DNA from: Azotimanducus chitobiosivorans
GTDB lineage: Bacteria > Pseudomonadota > Gammaproteobacteria > Pseudomonadales > Azotimanducaceae
Assembly: GCA_965200235.1 (NCBI GenBank)
Contig: OZ241339.1
Location: 372,001 to 436,000 of the forward strand
Reading direction: 5' to 3'
DNA: 64,000 nt
Both the position numbers and the translations under genes were made by a program. Each line of letters starts with the position of its first letter. Position 1 is the stretch's first letter. The notes below the pieces were generated by a model. That model saw only the letters and a program-made list of their open reading frames with translations, was not told where the DNA came from and ran no database searches. This document shows positions 53,901 through 59,269 of this stretch, in pieces.

Positions 53901-56769
53901 TCTGGGACGCGCGCTCGTCGCGGGCGAATCGCTGCCAGTAGCCTTGACGTTCGGCGGCAGCGCCACCTTGGGCGCGGACTACGGCCTCGGCGCGCCGAGC
54001 GAGCTGCCTTCCGGTGTCGCCTACAGCGGCATTGATGCCGCCCCCTTGATCACCTTCACTGGCGGCACGGGCGCGGCGGACACCGCGACGCTGACCGTGA
54101 CGGCGATCGCCGACGACATGGCCGAAGCCGAGGACGAGACCATTACGGTTGCGCTCGACATGCTCGATGGCATGTCCGGAACGGGGCTCTCGGGCGGTGC
54201 GATGGGCAGCGGCGAAGGCACCTTGACGATCATCGAGCCTGAAGTGGTGTTCGAGCCGACGCTCCTTGTCTCCGAGACGACGCTGGCGATTACCGAAGGC
54301 GGCGAGAGTTCGTACACGGTCGCGCTCGGCGCCGAGCCGATGGGCGAAGTGACGATTGAGATCGCCGTGACCGGAAGTGCAGCGGTTGAACTCTCCGCGA
54401 CGAGCCTGACGTTCACCAGTGAAACCTGGGAGACCGCGCAGCAGGTGACGGTGACGGCGCCCGAGGACGACAACCTTGCAGGCGAGTCGGGAGCGCTGAG
54501 TCACACGGCGTCCGGCGGCGGCTATGATTCGGTTGGCGCGGAAGTCGCGGTGACGGTGGCCGACAACGACGAGGCGTCGCTCGTTGTCTCCGAGACGACG
54601 CTGGCGATTACCGAAGGCGGCGAGGGTTCGTACACGGTCGCGCTCGGTGCCGAGCCGATGGGCGAAGTGACGATTGAGATCGCCGCGACCGGAAGCGCAG
54701 CGGTTGAACTCTCCGCGACGAGCCTGACGTTCACCAGTGAAACCTGGGAGACCGCGCAGCAGGTGACGGTGACGGCGCCCGAGGACGACAACCTTGCAGG
54801 CGAGTCGGGAGCGCTGAGTCACACGGCGTCCGGCGGCGGCTATGATTCGGTTGGCGCGGAAGTCGCGGTGACGGTGGCCGACAACGACGAGGCGTCGCTC
54901 ATTGTCTCCGAGACCTTGCTCGCGCTCGTTGAAGGCGGCGAAGGGTCGTATACGATCGCGCTCGGCGCTGAGCCGTCGGGAACGGTGACCGTGTCCATCG
55001 CGGCCACCGGCGATGCGGCGCTTGAACTGTCCGCCATGAGCCTGACGTTCAATGCGGGCAACTGGAACGCGGCGCAGCGCGTGAGCGTGACGGCGAGCGA
55101 AGACGACAACCTTGCAGACGAGACCGGCTCGCTTGACCACAGCGCGTCGGGCGCCGGCTTTGCTTCGGCGGGCGCCAAAGTGTCCGTGACGGTGACCGAC
55201 AACGACACCGACCTCTCTGCAGCATCGTCCGCCTGGATGGCGCGCTTCGGGCGCACGGTGTCCGAGCAGGTCCTCGAAGGTGTGGGTGATCGCGTGGCCT
55301 CGCGGCGGCGCTTGGACGCCATGCCGTCCGAGGGCGGTGACGCTGAGAATGGCCTCAGCTTCATGGCTACCTTCGCCGGGATGGACATGGACGATCTCGA
55401 TCTCGACGCTTCGCGCGACCCGTTCGCAGGTCAGGCGTCACTTGGACTCACAGGCTTCATGAACCCGCAGCGATTTGCAGGCGGCGGCAGCCGGGGCGTA
55501 TCCCCAGGCATGTTCCAGGGCGCATCCCTGAATCCCGATGCCGAAATGTCTGATCGCACCGAACCTGTGTCCGCGCCGCACTCGCAAAAGCAGGCGCTCG
55601 AGCAGCTGCTGCACCGCGCGCTGTCTGGCTCGGCCTTCAACTTGGACGGTCGGCGTTCGGACGGCTCGCAGTGGGGGCTGTGGGGACGCGGCTCGGTCGC
55701 TACCCTTGAGGGCCGATCAAGCGACGGCATCGCGATTGACGGCGATGTCATCACCGGTCAGCTTGGCGCGGACTGGTCGGCGAATCGCTGGCTATTCGGC
55801 CTCAGCTTCTCCTACAGCAAAGGCGACGGCGACTACACTTGGGCGAACGGCAGCGGCGACCTTGAATCGACCATGAGCGCATTCACGCCCTACATCAGCG
55901 TCGGCACCGACCGCTTCTCTGCGTGGGGTGCGGTGAGCGCCGGGCGCGGCGACATGATGCTCACGCCCGATGAAGGCGCGACCATCGAGACCGATGTCGA
56001 GATGGAACTCGGCGCTGTTGGGCTGCGCGGCGAACTCTTGAACTTCGGCAACGGCTTCAGCGTGTCGATATTGTCCGATGCCTTCGCCATGCAGTCGAGC
56101 GCGGATGCTGCTGTCGGAATGCCGGAAGCAGAAGTGGATGTGAGCCGCGTCCGCGCCGCGATCGAAGCGGCGTGGAGCCGGCAGATGGCGAACGGCGGCC
56201 GCTTCTCGGCGCGGCTTGAAGGCGGTGTTCGCCAAGACGACGGCGACGCCGAAGAAGGCGTTGGTGGCGAGGTGTCGGGCGGCCTGTCTTGGCGTCACGG
56301 CGGACTGATTTTCGAGATCGAAGGCCGCAGCCTGGTGACGCACGAGGACGACAACTTCAGCCAAACAGGCGCTTCGGCGCACCTGTCCTGGGATCCGCAA
56401 CCCGCATCCGAGCTCGGGCCCTCGCTCTCCGTGCGCCAGCACTGGGGCGTGTCGACGGCGAGCGGCATCGACCAGATGTTCGAGATGCGCGACATGAACC
56501 GCTTCGGGCTTGAGACCGGCGCGCAGCGGCTCGACACCGAGCTTGGCTGGGGCTTGCCTGCCTTCGGCGACCGCTTCGTGGCGACGCCTTTCCTGCAGCA
56601 CGGCGCGCAGGACAGCGCCGAGACGCAGACCTTCGGCTGGCGCCTGGCGCCCTTGGATGCGGAAGGCGAAGTGCTCGACCTCGACATGAGCTTCAAGGCT
56701 GTGCGTCGCATCGGCGTCACTGGCGAAACCGAGCACGGCATCGGTGTCGAGGGGCAGGTTCGCTTCTAG
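32941..56769 (+). CDS. Giant Calx-beta repeat protein with autotransporter-like C-terminal beta-barrel
   Basis: The gene encodes 7942 residues without interruption. The N-terminus has a long signal peptide (a charged region with RCARRAYHR, then TTVALLILPLALGLA and TPTLAQ before the likely cleavage site). The passenger is made of Calx-beta-like domains of about 100-125 residues. Around twenty units have openings such as VTEGGNATFTVS and close in DDD or DND. They mostly alternate with a second type reading IGETGGSKTITVTLGRALVSGE, and blocks of a third type contain TFNSSNWSDPQTVTV. From about residue 7580 a beta-barrel of roughly 360 residues follows (WGLWGRGSVATLEGR, GQLGADWSANRWLFGLSFSY) and ends in Phe (EGQVRF), as outer-membrane barrels do. 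It is likely a surface adhesin or large filament, secreted by its own barrel. Cysteines in the passenger occur as three spaced pairs. A 14-G run lies upstream. Confidence 0.88.
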   Translation: MSLKIMPGLVSEFFGRCARRAYHRALTTVALLILPLALGLAATPTLAQTAGIQLSRTTFTLYADNDDISYSVRLRSQPSADVTVRIQLDNFGVSRVIFDNPNVCVPIPGVTNGPAGCTNGVFRWLDLTFTNSNWNQWQQVDASRFAETGFSEDGDQSAIFSHTATSSDNSYNNLGGPSFTVTPTSDNDSEPTSALTFLPAAVSVNEDSTDTYSVRLRSDPGNGSTVTITPNSGGLTAFTVAPTSLTFTGGGSGTWSTPQTVTITPVPDGDAGDDTYTIAHSGSGGGVPSNAGGLSLTIVDTVSRGITFNPKMIALLEDDNSTYTFRLATQPSGNVTVAGEIGDVRVAIVCDPNAPSGSDGRCLTGSSDVTRTNAERFSYTFTTTTWNQPATVELVSQSSTSRTSTTISHTATGGGYNSVSASLPVTFEPPTEPRVVLEVSSQSATEGSPVNVTVNLEGGPTLSANTVFPITITNGSAESADYTAISSVTVNAGARSGSASIAITDDNVFEAAETFTVALGTLPSGVRKSRPDEPTSYEITIATSDRPELRLEAPTTVNAGGRQPARQFEFKVIASNPADKDITVPLDVTITVPVSIGGDADGNLLAATDGGRKLLTLSEGDTEVSYSLWASDIEADSSRGRAEAEIVTGADYTVSSTAGSATVTVQNDYTTFIGLTAQAGNISETSGSKTITIALERGLVTPEALAVPLEITGTAVLGTDYTLSAPPTLPRGVAYSNLGSTDLTNSPPTVTFTGGATLSATTATLIVSATSDTLDEANETIGIAMDSAINSVNAGTNLDGGVQFERDESSVSFSITDDDDTPEVSITGPNAALTEGATAEYTISVSGEAQAELSIGLTVSQVGAFVDADDLGAQTLTLASGVTSLNFEVVTLADSADERDGSLTVALNTGTGYTVSSGAGSATVAVNDNDATFVEMSIGGSSDVDEASGSKTITIEISRGLVAGEVLALPLAVGGTATLGTDYTLAAPTSLPTGVTYTTLGSAPTVTFTGAATPTASEATLIFTATSDNLDEGDSESFTINLPTLNANSGTNLTGGAAGSDSVALDITDDDPPPALSVSVSPTTAITEGTSVTYTVSAPNPSAEELTIPYTVSQSTGAAFLAADSVGADELTLPAGDTSVTYTLATASDQNDEIDGSFTFALSTPANDAGYTLVSGETSVTTDVRDDDPTTVTLNVPAGAIAENAGSKTLTVVLGRGLVAGERLTVDVRFAGTATYTTDYTVTRPSGSIPAGITYNSFGATTRVFVVGPSANSFGLVVTAVQDNLNEGASESIIASLAPLNASSGTGLSGGASASGGATFAITDDDSGGGATIAADAAMVAEGTAASFTVTLASASVTATTVNYTVSQTGTVLAANAAGNKSVVVAAGETEATFTVGTASDTTDEVSGSVDVTITSGTGYTVGATSTASVEVTDDDPTLVAIAAASDNSALEGSTTDTAMFTVTLGRGLVDGESLEVPLAVTGIAAAEYSLAVAAATGVALSGNTLTFTGPESGASARTATITFTAADDESATDAANEAVAITIPASSASGTPRMTASGLDGGASGSGTAGITIVDKGIAGGAVSVSAGAAVTEGESATFTLAISTASTNPVTVNVTVAETGMVLAANEDGARTVVIPAGETEATFTVGTASDAIDEQSGSVDVTVNTGTGYSVGTNQASVAVADDDPTVVTIAATDGTAIEGDSDATAEFTVTLSRRLVAGESLVVPIGVAGLAARSEYTLALADAEDIALADNDLTFTGVDADSDTTATITLTANADSVASDAANEAVTVTIPASSASGTPRMTASGLAGGASGAGRARITITDAGITAGAVTIARSAASVTEGGTATFTLTSANAASKATTVNVTIAQTGAVVASSNLGAREVVIPANASSVSFTVATTADAIDEPSGTVTATVAAGTGYTVGATSTVSVEVTDNDPTSVTLAATDTAAAEGDSSDTAAFTVTLGRALESGETLVVPIAVAGFASNAEYSLALTAGTGLSLTGNTLTFTGMASAARIATITLSALAETDTSDADNEAVTVTIPASSTAGTSRMTATGLDGGAVGTGSARIAITDAGVAATPGVTLSGGTLVVKENESASYTIVLDTDPGQGSTVTVTPASANTDLSFSPLSVMFTGGASGTWDVPMAVTVTAGADGDVANDSATITHSVSGYTGVATVGDITVSVTDAMHGWVVEPEELTVAVGDTATYTVRLLSEPSRQVRFTASSDSNGTARVAPTDRQNIAPGNWQTGRQMTVNPRRAGTAIITHANNTGSQETSYRSEPIPSVKVLVTASGAPMVSIAADEASFTEDGSATFTVSSDEAAGSGGLLVDLTAVQEGRYADSGLPTDVWILEDQRAATVTVDLEDDSADESDGSLTLTLSSSEDYQVSSSGSATTILVDNDATLVTLARTSGADANIDETAGESSLTVMLGRALVAGEVLSVPLAVTGTATLNTDYTLAAPARRPAGVTYAGLNTASPSITFTGGASSSASASVRVLASSDAAAESDETINIALGTLDANSGTNLDGGASGSGSAAFTIADDDGTGPVISVTAGAAVTEGANASFTVTAAPAPSANLTVNLSVGASGDFVAGTNTGGKTVTIPTGGSATYTVATVGDGVDEPNGSVTLTAVAGQGYSVGNSGSGTVTVNDNDNTSVTLSAPASNIGETGGSKALTVTLGRALVSGETLTVPVNFAGAATRATFGTDYTIASTAATGVAYSALTSSPITITFTGRASASRTATLTLSATGDTTEEPNENIAVSLGAPTANAALGGATGSGTVSFSITDDDGSLPSVTIARSGASVTEGANATFTVTASAAPDANLTVNLNVARVGNFVTSTNAGSKTVTINSGSTTATFNVATAGDTADEADGSVTVSVATGSGYTVGSTSSATVDINDNDATTVTLSAPASNIGETGGSKQITVTLGRALVSGETLTVPVNFAGANPQATFGTDYTVAAPSTVPGGVGYSATTSSPITITFTGGAGASRAATLTLSARGDTSEESDENIALSLGTLGAASLSGGATGSGAPSFQIIDDDASLPVVSVVQGTSPVTEGTPASFTVSVAPTQSAALTVNVNISRVGNFIASGDAGIDTVTIPTAGTVTYSVDTTADTTDEANGSVTLTATAGRGYTVSGSAGSATVAVNDNDNTGVTLSARAGNIGETGGTKELTVTLGRPLAAGETLAVPLTFGGTATFGSDYTLSSPTPRPSGVGYSNLSSTNLTDNPPTITFTGGAAVSRTATLTVSASNNAVEETDETVTVALGTLAANTALGAATGSGTASFSIIDDDDPSLPTVNVAAGAAVAEGGNATFTFSVSPATHPALTVRYTVTQNGSFLTSGALGAGKTVSLAEDAGSATVSIPTVNDSNDEAAGEVTVTLTAQAAYQVGTGSDSVDVTDNDPTSVTITAPSGNIAEDGGTKVITVTLGRALVTGESASVVLDPGGAATLGTDYTLLAPTTVPAGVAYTTLGTAPTITFTGGTAPASATVTLRADDDIRDEGDAETVTVGINGTASSATNLGGGLSGSGSASFSITDDDGTPVVSIAAGATVTEASALATFPITISPAPQENLSLIFFVSQMGDFSEYPGELGLVDFSNDYGPLPLLIGTSTTEITWDLLDDRTDEPSGSITIELRPGNGYRVSSAEGASSATVRVLDNDSSTVTLAVAAGDLTELVSPATDKLTISVNRALVDGEEIAVPIEFAGGAIGTQLSLSMATTTGASLNATTGVLTFSSGGQSATVRIAPLLDPDEIDNTITVSLGTLGLTNIDGGASATGSGSFNIIDAGPQPAVDLSATTVALTEGGAAGTYRVKLHTDPGASVTVTPSSADDTRVTVSGALTFTGGATGTWDDWQTVTLTPLPDGDTASEEVVISHAVTGYGSVISGPDLTVSLVDIGAGVTVTPTSLTVQEGSSANYTVVLNSRPSQNVVITPASSAVANATVGGAVTIMPATWDQPRTVQVTGVDRGSANINHAVTSADSSYSGASASPVAVTVGASPRVRVSTTSVTASERGADGVYMVSLNTDPSGTARVTATRSSDEIAVNGGASATLTFNSSNWQTPQRITVRAQPDYDKDNDTAAITHAVTGYGSVSSGPQVSVSTVDIGATMIYLERSADPINDLNPLAIPDRRVTSLTLNEGESKDFYAVITTRARVIFGSVTFPSDLAVSGGIGGNFRASGQTGSRANLSISATSSGSTSGHVCAYVIDPHPDYPQQTAPTSLSQCNAAYTLPVTVNLGDRVNIEPTTLDIEEGGSAQTYEVWLNTDPSGTATVTPVSPDIGAVTVSGALTFNSRNFGDRQQVTVTPVDDDDRDDETVAITHTVADYSGSASGVTVNVDDDDDLPDISIVATAASVVEGGTASFTISADPAPEASLTVNLTVQQTGDYGIAAGSLGSQTVTIAATETSASFTAATAGDDVDETAGSLAATIATGSGYTVAASPANTATVELRDNDATSVTLAVPAGNIAEADGTKTITVTLGRALVSPEVLPVPLSFLGSATRGTDYALTAPNPVPAGLAFNLSGATPSITFTGPSPEAATFTLASTDDDADEGLSESVSVALGTLNASSGTNLHGGAVGSGSGAFAIEDDETTVVPEVSIAAGAAATEGGNATFTVSVSPAISAALTVALNVTQDGTFVAAGNLGADEVIVPAGEASAVFSVATVNDDLDTADGSVTVTITDDAAYTISSTAAAATADVTDNDATIVTLANDVPVTQEASGTPARFTVSLSRALVTGEAIRAPLSYAGGPNGAFTLSGNPNGIDFTSNVLTFTGGTGAATTATIQFFSSRDQDNEDENYTVSFGTVVGRGLGGGASGAGTAAISVLDDLRATQTISVEATSASIDEGGTATFTVTTSRPYGSQLGGENRTVRVGLRGTGAATLPAEFRSLTFPIGTASLPLSVATQTDDVDRPTGAVIATVQSGSDYVVSSSAGTAEVPVNDDDPTTFTVGLLNATIQLNEEDSVNERTTAGNVLRFSFSRGLVAGETVNIPLVFTGGTPGEDFFIRTTLAADGTPPSWLSISSAGVVTISGGETAGFDTYLVVLDDDDGIDERITLSSIGTITHTGLGGSATGTIRAPATFSIIDNDQPSGPAVSIESDGDVTEGTAAAFTLSVSPAPTAELEVSLTVAEEGGFVDSSNTGAQTVTIAADATSAAFTVATLGDTADEPDGSVTVTVASGTGYEVDSPSSAEAAIADDDATTVTLAVTDAIATEGDSSATGAFTVTLGRALVSGESLTAPLGLSGATAGDEFRLALTAASGIGFNAATSTLTFTGGTGASTVATLTLTAEDDDNFADETLTLSLGALSSSGLSGGVEGTGSGDIEITDAGAPEPVISVTAGAGITEGGTATFTVTAAPAPTAELEVALAVSQQGSYVASGNLGSASVTFAANDGSETFTVATQGDNVDEPNGAVVVTVVNGTGYGPSSTSGSAQVAVADDEATSVTLAVTDTTATEGDSSATAAFTVTLGRALAAGEGISVPLTFTGGDPGDDFSMALATATGISFTAATSTLTFTGSASADSVANLTFTALEDDNFVNDTVGVALGAVTVTNLGGGVNASGSGNITVTDAGVPDPVISIAGSAGVTEGGTATFTVTAAPVQPTDTSVSVNVTQEGSYVAADDLGADTVTIPANAASADFTVATVGDSADEPNGSVTVTVTSGSDYEVSSTAGSDEVDVADDDATTVVLAVTDATATEGDSTATAAFTVTLGRALATGEGLTVALGFAGGASGDDFTLALTTATGISFAAATNTLTFSGGAGASSTATLTFSAANDADTTDETVTVSLGTLTPSALGGGVIGSRTGDGEIVITDAGVVGAVIVAGSPVAVTEGGATGSYTVVLATDPGAIVTVTPSSGDTSAVTVSGALTFNTGNWSTPQAVTVTPVSDGDVTNESVSISHAVSGYAGVTSAPTATVTVTDLGRGVVVEPTAIDIDQGDSETYSVVLVSAPAVGTTVSVVAASGDEEVATVSGTPLFTTANWSAPQNVTVTGVGGGSTSISHSITSADTDYSSITPSAVSVSVTAVPAVLLSESTIEVTERGEDSSYDVVLATNPGAEVTVTPVSSDASAASVSAALTFNASNWSTPQTVTVSPEIDNDAVGETVAISHTVTGYQGASAPSDIAVTVTDFGHAILVEPTALSVPAGETASYSVTITSASASGVTLTPTSGADATATVGAGVTLSAADANTAVEIVVTGVAVGQTSITHAIATVDPNYASVAAAPLAVDVTAAAGVRIAPLELALTEGGEDDSYEVRLGTDPGATVTVTPSAGDAGAVTVSGALTFNSTNWSDPQTVTIAAVDDDDRDDESVTITHAVSGYAGVTSAPDVTVTVSDDDLLPTVSVSATVGSVSEGGNATLRVSATPAPAADLEVSLTLAAQGDFFASDALGDVTATIAAGAEFVNVTLPILSDEIDEPNGSLSATLVAGDGYLLAEAPANATVKIIADNDATQVTLASAAGEDIDEDGGSALLRVALGRALQAGEALEVVLELGGSAELGGDYTLAAPSAAPAGVAYSGLDSAPTITFTGGAGASASAALRLVAVSDSIDEGDGESVTIALAALDSNAGTNLGGGASGTGSVSLEIVDDDDPIVLPTVSVSAGPAATEGGEAVFSILANPAPDGEIRVGLSVSDSGAFVAAGDLGERFVTLSAASPSTSVSVATIDDENDEADGAVSVTMQAGEGYVLSRTDASASVSVSDDDATSVSVAASSEDVAENQRATVTVMIGRALAPSETLEVELEISGDAVLGVDYRLEVPAVVPPGVSYAMLDSAPRVIFTGGVAASLLAPIVIVPIADDESEDAGESLSIGVAPNEDIAPSGGAIGSEPVDIDIVEPTEPVDPVPGGTPEVSITANAAIVEGGEALFTLFANPAPERDLAVSVVIAEQGGFLADATMTAFEATVKSGETSTVLRIATARDDLDEADGAVSATVQAGSGYTLAGAPGNAASVVVTDDDATFVTLNVPADSLAEAGGSAVLTVSLGRALVAGESLPVALTFGGSATLGADYGLGAPSELPSGVAYSGIDAAPLITFTGGTGAADTATLTVTAIADDMAEAEDETITVALDMLDGMSGTGLSGGAMGSGEGTLTIIEPEVVFEPTLLVSETTLAITEGGESSYTVALGAEPMGEVTIEIAVTGSAAVELSATSLTFTSETWETAQQVTVTAPEDDNLAGESGALSHTASGGGYDSVGAEVAVTVADNDEASLVVSETTLAITEGGEGSYTVALGAEPMGEVTIEIAATGSAAVELSATSLTFTSETWETAQQVTVTAPEDDNLAGESGALSHTASGGGYDSVGAEVAVTVADNDEASLIVSETLLALVEGGEGSYTIALGAEPSGTVTVSIAATGDAALELSAMSLTFNAGNWNAAQRVSVTASEDDNLADETGSLDHSASGAGFASAGAKVSVTVTDNDTDLSAASSAWMARFGRTVSEQVLEGVGDRVASRRRLDAMPSEGGDAENGLSFMATFAGMDMDDLDLDASRDPFAGQASLGLTGFMNPQRFAGGGSRGVSPGMFQGASLNPDAEMSDRTEPVSAPHSQKQALEQLLHRALSGSAFNLDGRRSDGSQWGLWGRGSVATLEGRSSDGIAIDGDVITGQLGADWSANRWLFGLSFSYSKGDGDYTWANGSGDLESTMSAFTPYISVGTDRFSAWGAVSAGRGDMMLTPDEGATIETDVEMELGAVGLRGELLNFGNGFSVSILSDAFAMQSSADAAVGMPEAEVDVSRVRAAIEAAWSRQMANGGRFSARLEGGVRQDDGDAEEGVGGEVSGGLSWRHGGLIFEIEGRSLVTHEDDNFSQTGASAHLSWDPQPASELGPSLSVRQHWGVSTASGIDQMFEMRDMNRFGLETGAQRLDTELGWGLPAFGDRFVATPFLQHGAQDSAETQTFGWRLAPLDAEGEVLDLDMSFKAVRRIGVTGETEHGIGVEGQVRF
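54268..55209 (+). repeat. Three tandem 318-bp units near the end of the passenger, first two nearly identical
   Basis: Units begin at 54268, 54586 and 54904 with GTCTCCGAGAC. The first two differ at only a few bases over 318 bp (106 codons, for example SSYTVALG against GSYTVALG). The third has diverged. The rest of the gene has no such recent duplication that I can see, so this is the youngest repeat expansion. Confidence 0.9.
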
Positions 56770-56815
56770 CGACCTCCGCTCTGCCAACGCAGGAGCAAGA
56801 AGCCGGCGCCGCTAA

Positions 56816-57068
56816 GGAAGGTCTGATCAAGTCTGCAAAGCTCAGAGGTCATGTGGGGTGCGCTGGCAAGGAATGACGAAGAAGCGTGGCAGGCCCCACG
56901 TGATGAGGAATGACGCAGGCAGCGCGCCCCACATGACGTCCCGAAGGGCGCTTCGCGTGGTGGTAGAGACGATTTCGTTGATTTTTTCGGTCACGGTAGT
57001 GTAGACGAGTCAATTTCGATGAGCCAACAAGAGAAGCGCTGAGCGAAGTAGACTTGATCAGACCTTCC
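56816..57068. mobile_element. MITE-D (253 bp, CTAA-flanked)
   Basis: The ends are GGAAGGTCTGATCAAGTCT and its inverted complement, flanked by CTAA at 56812-56815 and 57069-57072, a 4-bp target duplication of the IS5 type. Inside is a palindrome with arms GTCATGTGGGGTGCGCTG / CAGCGCGCCCCACATGAC. It fills almost the whole gap between the giant gene and hppA and has no coding frame of its own. Confidence 0.85.
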
Positions 57069-57212
57069 CTAAGCTGTTGGCGAAGATGCGCCGGTCGCCA
57101 TGCGTCGCCATGCTAAGATGCGGCGATTTTGCGTGCCGCTACGCATGATCCGTGCGTTCTGAGCTGTCTTCTCAGCGCGTTTTCCACTCGAACGAACAGG
57201 CTTCATTCCGTT

Positions 57213-59243
57213 ATGCAGACAGAACTTCTACTTCCGCCGTTGATCGGCTTGCTTGGCCTCATCGCCGCCGGTGTCATCTATCTCATCGTCAAGCGCTATC
57301 CCGAAGGCGAGGATGCCCTCAAGGAAATTGCCGAGACCATTCATCAGGGCGCGATGGTGTTCATGCGCCGCGAATACTCGAACCTCGCCATGTTTGCGGC
57401 CATCTTGCTGGTGGCCTTGTGGTTTTCGCTTGGCACCGAGACAGCCCTTGCCTTTTTTGCGGGTGCGCTGTCGTCCGCGCTTGCTGGCTGGCTCGGCATG
57501 TACACTGCGACGCGCGCCAATGTGCGCACGACCACCGCTGCCCACACCAAAGGCATGCCGGAAGCCCTGTCAGTCGCGTTCTTCGGCGGCTCGATCATGG
57601 GCCTTGCGGTGGCGGCCTTGGGATTGCTCGGTCTCGGCACGGTCTACTTCTTCTTCGGTGGCGACCCGCACACTGCCGAGCACATTCACGGCTTCGGCAT
57701 GGGCGCATCGGTGGTGGCGCTCTTTTCGCGTGTCGGTGGCGGCATCTACACCAAGAGCGCCGATGTCGGCGCTGATTTGGTCGGCAAAATCGAAGCCGGC
57801 ATCCCTGAAGACGACCCGCGCAATCCGGGTGTGATCGCCGATAACGTTGGCGACAACGTGGGTGACGTCGCTGGCATGGGGTCTGACATCTTCGAATCCT
57901 ACTGCGGCTCGATGATCGCGACCATTGCGATTGCCGCGACTTTGAGTGCGGCGGCCGTCGAATTGGTCGCGCCTGGCCTCGGCGAAGACGCTGGCAAGGC
58001 GAGCCTCATGTTTCTGCCGCTTGCGCTCGCATCGGCCGGACTTCTCTGTTCAATCCTCGGCATCGGTGTCGTGCGCGCCTTCTCATCGGCAAACCCCGCC
58101 AAGGCCCTTCGCATCGGCATGATCGCAACGCCGGTAATGTTCTTAGGCGTTGCGTGGTTCGTCGTCTCGGCGAGTGGGGTCAGCGCCAATGTGTGGACGG
58201 CCGTGCTGCTCGGCTCGGTCGGCGGCGTGGTCATCGGGCTCGTCACCGAGTATTACACCTCGGCGAGTCCTATCCGCAAGATCGCTGAATCGGGACAGAC
58301 AGGGCCGGCGACGGTGATCATCGCCGGATTTGCCAACGGCATGCAGTCGGTGGTGGTGCCGCTGCTCACCATCTGCGCCATCATCTGGTTCTCGACCGAA
58401 CTCGCCGGTCTGTATGGCGTCGGCATCGCCGCGGTCGGTTTGCTTGCGACGGTCGGCATGACCATGGCCGTGGATGCCTACGGGCCGGTGGCGGACAACG
58501 CCGGCGGCATCGCCGAGATGGGCGGCCTCGGCGAAGATACGCGCCGTATCACCGATTCGCTCGACGAAGTTGGCAACACTACGGCGGCGCTCGGCAAAGG
58601 CTTCGCTATTGGCGCTGCGGCCTTGGCGGCGCTCGCCATCATCACCGCCTATGTGGAGACCATCAGCCTTGGTATGGAGGGCGAGTTTTCCCTGCACCTC
58701 GGCGACCCGAAGGTGTTGATCGGTATTTTCATCGGCGGCATCACGCCGTTCCTGATCGCATCCTTGACCATGACCTCGGTCGGCGATGCGGCAATGGATA
58801 TGGTCAACGAAATTAGGCGTCAGTTTCGCGAGATTCCCGGTCTGCTCGAAGGCTCCGGCAAGCCCGACACCGAGCGCTGCATCGACATCGCGACGCGCGC
58901 TGCGCTCAGGCGGATGATCGTGCCGGGGGTGATTGCGGTTGGCGTGCCGCCGCTTGTCGGCTTCGGCATCGGGCCGGAGGCATTGGGCGGCGCGCTCGGC
59001 GGCGGCTTGCTCGGCTGCGTGCTGCTTGCGCTCACCATGGCGAATGCCGGCGGCGCGTGGGACAACGCCAAGAAGTTTGTCGAGAAGGGCAATCTCGGCG
59101 GCAAGGGTTCTGCGGCGCATGCGGCCAATGTGGTTGGCGACACGGTGGGCGACCCGTTCAAGGACACATCCGGGCCGAGCATGAACATCCTCATCAACGT
59201 GATGGCGATCGTGTCGCTGGTGATTGCGCCGCTATTGGTATAG
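57213..59243 (+). CDS. hppA: Membrane-bound proton/sodium-translocating pyrophosphatase
   Basis: The 676-residue protein has many membrane segments and the signature cytoplasmic motifs of ion-pumping pyrophosphatases: GGGIYTKSADVGADLVGK, then DDPRNPGVIADNVGDNVGD, and near the C-terminus GGAWDNAKK. It hydrolyses pyrophosphate and exports H+ or Na+. The segment GNTTAALGKGFAIG has Ala where potassium-independent enzymes carry Lys, so this is the potassium-dependent subclass; the exported ion cannot be settled by eye. I chose ATG 57213 (MQTELLLPPLIGLLG), since the 84 bases of open frame before it encode no membrane or family sequence. Its promoter must lie just right of MITE-D, in the 140 bases between. 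Confidence 0.95.
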   Translation: MQTELLLPPLIGLLGLIAAGVIYLIVKRYPEGEDALKEIAETIHQGAMVFMRREYSNLAMFAAILLVALWFSLGTETALAFFAGALSSALAGWLGMYTATRANVRTTTAAHTKGMPEALSVAFFGGSIMGLAVAALGLLGLGTVYFFFGGDPHTAEHIHGFGMGASVVALFSRVGGGIYTKSADVGADLVGKIEAGIPEDDPRNPGVIADNVGDNVGDVAGMGSDIFESYCGSMIATIAIAATLSAAAVELVAPGLGEDAGKASLMFLPLALASAGLLCSILGIGVVRAFSSANPAKALRIGMIATPVMFLGVAWFVVSASGVSANVWTAVLLGSVGGVVIGLVTEYYTSASPIRKIAESGQTGPATVIIAGFANGMQSVVVPLLTICAIIWFSTELAGLYGVGIAAVGLLATVGMTMAVDAYGPVADNAGGIAEMGGLGEDTRRITDSLDEVGNTTAALGKGFAIGAAALAALAIITAYVETISLGMEGEFSLHLGDPKVLIGIFIGGITPFLIASLTMTSVGDAAMDMVNEIRRQFREIPGLLEGSGKPDTERCIDIATRAALRRMIVPGVIAVGVPPLVGFGIGPEALGGALGGGLLGCVLLALTMANAGGAWDNAKKFVEKGNLGGKGSAAHAANVVGDTVGDPFKDTSGPSMNILINVMAIVSLVIAPLLV

Positions 59244-59269
59244 AGATATCAGTGTAGACGCAGAGCAGA

